DNA from: an uncultured Lachnospiraceae bacterium
GTDB lineage: Bacteria; Bacillota; Clostridia; Lachnospirales; Lachnospiraceae
Assembly: GCA_902782715.1 (NCBI GenBank)
Contig: CACZOG010000013.1
Location: 1-8,216, forward strand
Reading direction: 5' to 3'
Length of the DNA: 8,216 nucleotides
The position numbers and the translations under genes are program-made. A model generated the notes under the pieces. That model saw only the letters and a list, made by a program, of their open reading frames with translations. It was not told where the DNA came from and ran no database searches. Positions 5,227-8,216 of this stretch are shown piece by piece (within the stretch, counting starts at the first letter, position 1; every line of letters starts with the position of its first letter).

Positions 5227-5787
5227 ATGAAAAAAAAGATCATCGCACTTTTATGTGCCGCTTTAACCGCGATTTCGGTCTGCGGATGCGAAGCAAAACA
5301 TAATACGGAAACATATATCAAGAAGACTCTCTTTCAGGACATTCCCACATTTGAAGTGACTTCAACTAGTATAAAAAACGGTAAATGGGATAAAAAGATC
5401 GCCAACACCGCAGAAGGAGAGAACATCTCTCCCGAACTTTCGTGGGAAGCGGTTGAAGGAGCCGAGAGATACGTGGTGATAATGATCGACGGAGTATGGC
5501 TTCACATGGATGTATTTACCGAAGAGACTCATCTTGACGAAGGCAGCATACAGAGAGGTGAAAGAGGCAGTCAGTATGTAGGCCCTTACCCTTCTCCCGG
5601 ACACAACCACACATATTCAGTTTTCGTCTTCGCTTTAAAAGGCGAATCGGGCAAGGTTCCCTTAGCCTTCGATGCCGGCGGAAACAGCATAGATCTGATC
5701 TGGCAGAAACTTGATACCGACAAGGACGGAAACCGCGGAAACGTGCTGGCTTACGGAAGACTTGACGGAGATTATAAAAACAAATAA
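5227..5787 (+). CDS. Lipoprotein of the YbhB/YbcL (PEBP, Raf kinase inhibitor-like) family
   Basis: This 186-aa protein has a signal peptide: KKK, a hydrophobic core, then lipobox VCGC with Cys21 as the lipidated residue, so it should be anchored on the outer face of the membrane. The mature part shows PEBP marks: SPELSW at 68-73, a V-x-M-x-D strand at 84-88, YVGPYPSPGHNHTY at 117-130 (matching the family GP-x-PP-x-G-x-HRY) and VFVFALKG. The loop between Asp88 and His93 is much shorter than the family's usual Asp-Pro-Asp...His-Trp segment, so the ligand pocket may be altered. The substrate or partner is unknown; bacterial members have few defined roles. ATG has AGGAG eight bases upstream, and a candidate -10 TATTAT is at 5196-5201 with no good -35, suggesting activation by the upstream AraC protein. 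Confidence 0.82.
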   Translation: MKKKIIALLCAALTAISVCGCEAKHNTETYIKKTLFQDIPTFEVTSTSIKNGKWDKKIANTAEGENISPELSWEAVEGAERYVVIMIDGVWLHMDVFTEETHLDEGSIQRGERGSQYVGPYPSPGHNHTYSVFVFALKGESGKVPLAFDAGGNSIDLIWQKLDTDKDGNRGNVLAYGRLDGDYKNK

Positions 5788-5794
5788 AAAACAT

Positions 5795-5832
5795 GGGTGT
5801 CGGAAAAATAACGGCACCTATTTTTATGTTTT
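5795..5832 (+). terminator. Rho-independent terminator after the PEBP-like lipoprotein gene
   Basis: GGGTGTCG (5795-5802) pairs with CGGCACCT (5812-5819), eight pairs with two G-U, across a nine-base A-rich loop. ATTTTTATGTTTT follows. It begins seven bases after the stop codon and separates the lipoprotein from the TIR gene promoter. Confidence 0.75.
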
Positions 5833-5838
5833 AGGTAA

Positions 5839-5867
5839 TTTTCGTACAGGCTTTTATATAGTATAAT
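5839..5867 (+). promoter_or_regulatory. Promoter of the zinc ribbon-TIR gene
   Basis: TTTTCG (5839-5844), 17 bases, then a perfect TATAAT (5862-5867). Transcription should start near 5874, about 50 bases before the ATG. The -35 is weak, the -10 consensus. Confidence 0.55.
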
Positions 5868-5871
5868 GATT

Positions 5872-5887
5872 ATGCAGAAATCTGCAT
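5872..5887. promoter_or_regulatory. 16-base dyad at the TIR gene transcription start
   Basis: ATGCAGAAATCTGCAT has perfect 7-base arms (ATGCAGA/TCTGCAT) around an AA centre. It begins five bases after the -10 box and so covers the predicted start site, a typical repressor operator position. It could instead be a 5' end hairpin of the mRNA, though a two-base loop is too tight for all seven pairs. It is not repeated before the second copy at 7775-7839. Confidence 0.45.
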
Positions 5888-5923
5888 TTCAATGGTATTC
5901 AAAGGCTGAAACGGAGGGGAATA

Positions 5924-7774
5924 ATGAGCATCGAAGCTTTGAACTGTCAGTGTTGCGGTGCACCGCTTAAGATCACGGATTCTGTATGCGAGTGCGAGTA
6001 TTGCAGCAGCATCAATATTGTCGGCGGCGCTGCGGGTAAGTATATTACTCAGCTAAACCGCGCCAACAAATTAAGACAGCAATGTGATTTTGACCCTGCC
6101 TATAACATATACGACTCTATTCTTTCGGAGAATACTCCTTCCGTTGATATTCTCTGGTCCCAGGCTCTCTGCGAATACGGAATCGAATACGTTCCGGATC
6201 CGGTATCGAGCAGGTATTTCCCTACACTTCACAGGATCAAAGATATAAGTTTTCTGGACTCCCGCTGTTTTACGGAAGCGATGGAACTTGCGGATGATGC
6301 GCAGAAAGAGCAGTTAAAAAAATCCGCAGAGGAAATAGAGCGAATTCAAAAAGAGTATCTTAACATAGCATCAAATGAAGCGCCTTATGATGTCTTCATC
6401 TGTTACAAAGAAACCGATACAACATTAGGCGAAATGACCGAAGATGCGAAGCTTGCCGAGGAACTCTACAAAGATCTTGCAGGCAGGGGATTTAAAGTAT
6501 TCTTTGCAAGGGAAACTCTCAAAGACAAGTTAAGCGTGAATTACGAGCCCTATATCTTTGCGGCATTAAAGAGCTCCAAAGCAATGGCCGTGATCGGTAC
6601 CAAAGCCGAGTATTTCACTTCCGTCTGGGTTAAAAATGAGTGGGGAAGATTCCTTAAACTCATGGAGACGCACCCCGAGAAGAAGATGTTCTTTGCATGC
6701 GACAACCCCGATGATCTTCCCAGAGCTTTTGCCACCAAACAGGCTCAGGTTCTCGGTGAAGACGGCGCTATCAAAAACCTCGCTGCCAATATAGCGAAGT
6801 TTTTATCAGGCGATTCAAACGATAGTGCCCGAAATATAAAAACCGTGCTTACCCAGGAGGCCTTCGATCAGGTGATCGCAGAAAAGGCCAAAGATTACGG
6901 AAGCCGTCTGTACAGAACAAAATTCAGCGAAGCTGAAAGGAAACTGATGCAGGAAATATCCGATCTGAACCATACTGCAAAGGCTTCAAACAGACTCTAC
7001 AAGTATTCATTTCATACAGGTGCAATACTGCTCATATCATTCGCATTAATACATATTTTATATGCCATATTAAGGACTTTGCAGTACAATAAAAGTTCTC
7101 TGGTATTTTTCCATGGTACATACGGTCTCGTTCTTTCGGTTTTATTCTTCTCGGGAGTACTGGCACTGTTTTCGGCAAATATATTTTTAGATATATTTAA
7201 CTTTAAAAAAACTGAAGAAGCAGCATCACAGAACTTCGCAATGATTTTCGGTATGGGCATCATTGTTATATCTTTGGTATCTGTTGCGGCTCTTGCCGTA
7301 TACGCTTTTTTCCCTGTTTCCGACACGATAATCCTTTGTACCGTTCCGATACTGATATTATCATTCGGTTTTATCAGAGAAAATAACAGAAGTTTTGCCG
7401 TTAATAAAAGAACCTTTGAAAATGCAGCCTCCAAAAATAAAACGCTTGAAGGTCTTGAAGAACTCGCAAAAAAAGAATTCTTTGAGTATGAAGCTGAATT
7501 TCTGGAAGACCTGAAACAAAACTACTCCTATAATGAAGCTGAGATAAAAGATTATCATTTTGACGAGGTAAAACCGTCAGTCAGCAGACAGATTGAAGAA
7601 GATGCAAAATTCTTAAATAAAATGCATGATTTTGTGCTTGAAACAAAAGACCGGATGCAAAAGCGTAACATAGTCACGATTTTCTACGTTTTGTTCGGGT
7701 TTATACTATCTGCGATCAATATACTGATATACCTGTTTTTAGGTACATATACAAATTTACATCATTTCTTTTAG
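5924..7774 (+). CDS. Zinc ribbon - TIR domain - multi-pass membrane protein
   Basis: This protein has 616 aa, and its ATG follows GGAGGGG. Residues 8-27 are a zinc ribbon (Cys8, Cys11, Cys24, Cys27). Residues 40-150 form a helical, repeat-like linker rich in charged pairs. Residues 153-295 are a TIR domain: APYDVFICYKETD opens strand A, GFKVFFARETLKDKL is the BB-loop region, AMAVIGTKAEYF follows, and SVWVKNEWGRF holds Glu239 at the site of the catalytic Glu of NAD-cleaving TIRs. About five membrane segments follow (near 362-383, 398-422, 438-463, 467-484, 584-607), with a charged helical stretch of roughly 95 residues before the last. TIR domains act as NADases or signalling hubs; here the domain should be cytoplasmic, tethered to the membrane. 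Its own promoter and dyad suggest separate control. A paralogue follows at 7840. Domain calls are firm; an immune or defence role is inference. Confidence 0.85.
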   Translation: MSIEALNCQCCGAPLKITDSVCECEYCSSINIVGGAAGKYITQLNRANKLRQQCDFDPAYNIYDSILSENTPSVDILWSQALCEYGIEYVPDPVSSRYFPTLHRIKDISFLDSRCFTEAMELADDAQKEQLKKSAEEIERIQKEYLNIASNEAPYDVFICYKETDTTLGEMTEDAKLAEELYKDLAGRGFKVFFARETLKDKLSVNYEPYIFAALKSSKAMAVIGTKAEYFTSVWVKNEWGRFLKLMETHPEKKMFFACDNPDDLPRAFATKQAQVLGEDGAIKNLAANIAKFLSGDSNDSARNIKTVLTQEAFDQVIAEKAKDYGSRLYRTKFSEAERKLMQEISDLNHTAKASNRLYKYSFHTGAILLISFALIHILYAILRTLQYNKSSLVFFHGTYGLVLSVLFFSGVLALFSANIFLDIFNFKKTEEAASQNFAMIFGMGIIVISLVSVAALAVYAFFPVSDTIILCTVPILILSFGFIRENNRSFAVNKRTFENAASKNKTLEGLEELAKKEFFEYEAEFLEDLKQNYSYNEAEIKDYHFDEVKPSVSRQIEEDAKFLNKMHDFVLETKDRMQKRNIVTIFYVLFGFILSAINILIYLFLGTYTNLHHFF

Positions 7775-7839
7775 ACTGATCTGCACGTATTTTTTTGAGA
7801 TTTTATTTTGCGTTCAATGTCGTAAGACGGAGGGAAAAA

Positions 7840-8216
7840 ATGAGTATTGAAGCTTTGAATTGTCAGTGCTGCGGTGCGCCGCTTAAGATCGTAAGTTCGA
7901 TCTGCGAATGTGAATACTGCAGTACTATAAATTTTATAAGCGGCGAAGCCGGTAAGTACATTACTCAGTTAAACCGCGCCAATAAGTTAAGACAGCAGTG
8001 CGAATTCGACCGTGCATATACCATATATGATGATATTCTCGCAGAGAATATCCCTTCCGTTGATGTTCTCTGGTCCCAGGCTCTCTGCGAATACGGAATC
8101 GAATATGTTAAAGATCCGATATCCAGCAGATATTTCCCCACGCTCCACAGGATCAAAGACATAAGCTTTTTGAATTCACGCTGTTTTATCGAAGCGGAAG
8201 AACTTGCTGATGAACA
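7840..8216 (+). CDS. Second zinc ribbon - TIR family protein (partial, runs off the right edge)
   Basis: ATG at 7840 follows GACGGAGGG. The 125 complete codons in view match the start of the preceding protein at about 83% of residues (21 differences counted by eye), with no gaps. They cover the same zinc ribbon (Cys8, Cys11, Cys24, Cys27) and the helical linker through ISFLNSRCF. The TIR and membrane parts lie outside the window, so their presence is assumed from the paralogue. The gene starts 65 bases after the first copy's stop; no clear terminator or strong promoter lies between, so the two are probably co-transcribed. The identity drops at ribbon-flanking sites (18-36), while the linker segments NRANKLRQQC and LWSQALCEYGIEYV are unchanged. 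This is a tandem duplication with some divergence. Confidence 0.85.
   Translation, partial: MSIEALNCQCCGAPLKIVSSICECEYCSTINFISGEAGKYITQLNRANKLRQQCEFDRAYTIYDDILAENIPSVDVLWSQALCEYGIEYVKDPISSRYFPTLHRIKDISFLNSRCFIEAEELADE

Noticed and set aside
7775..7839. Separate promoter for the second TIR copy
   Set aside because: TTGAGA at about 7795 has no acceptable -10 at 16-18 bases; co-transcription with the first copy is simpler.
1..8216. CRISPR array, insertion sequence, integrase or phage genes
   Set aside because: No regularly spaced repeats, transposase motifs or terminal inverted repeats were seen; the only sizeable duplication is the tandem TIR gene.

Overview
The window looks like a chromosomal piece of a low-to-medium GC Clostridia, most likely Lachnospiraceae (Butyrivibrio-like). 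This rests on codon usage, the minimal IscS/IscU (NifS/NifU-type) pair, the LysR and AraC styles, and a zinc-ribbon/TIR membrane protein; it is an inference, since no rRNA or other marker gene is present.

Minus-strand block (1-4064): a sigma-A promoter embedded in two identical-format palindromes (CCTAT-N7-ATAGG, Rrf2/IscR-like) drives a tightly packed operon: cysteine desulfurase (iscS), Fe-S scaffold (iscU), an alpha/beta hydrolase with a TTG start, and a LysR-type regulator. Downstream on the same strand is a complex leader of about 440 bases. In order it holds a palindrome of LysR-box type, a candidate promoter, a 39-codon leader ORF with a Met/Cys run, a possible antiterminator/terminator pair, a tRNA-like fold, and the first 37 codons of a gene that resembles the start of nitrogenase component 1-family proteins. 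The whole block reads as Fe-S/sulfur metabolism. The working idea is a LysR-activated, cysteine/methionine-responsive attenuator controlling a nitrogenase-like enzyme operon that runs off the left edge.

The desulfurase carries Arg (codon CGT) at residue 326, where the family has its catalytic Cys. This is the clearest single anomaly in a conserved gene here.

Plus-strand block 1 (4065-5832): an AraC-family regulator followed by a lipoprotein of the YbhB/PEBP family, each followed by a terminator-like hairpin. They form a probable regulator/target pair.

Plus-strand block 2 (5839-8216): a well-formed promoter with a 16-base dyad at the predicted transcription start leads into a 616-aa protein with a zinc ribbon, a helical linker, a TIR domain and a multi-pass membrane region. 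A second, about 83% identical copy begins 65 bases downstream and is cut by the right edge. This tandem TIR membrane pair is a candidate NAD-cleaving or signalling immune module, but nothing in the window proves a defence role.
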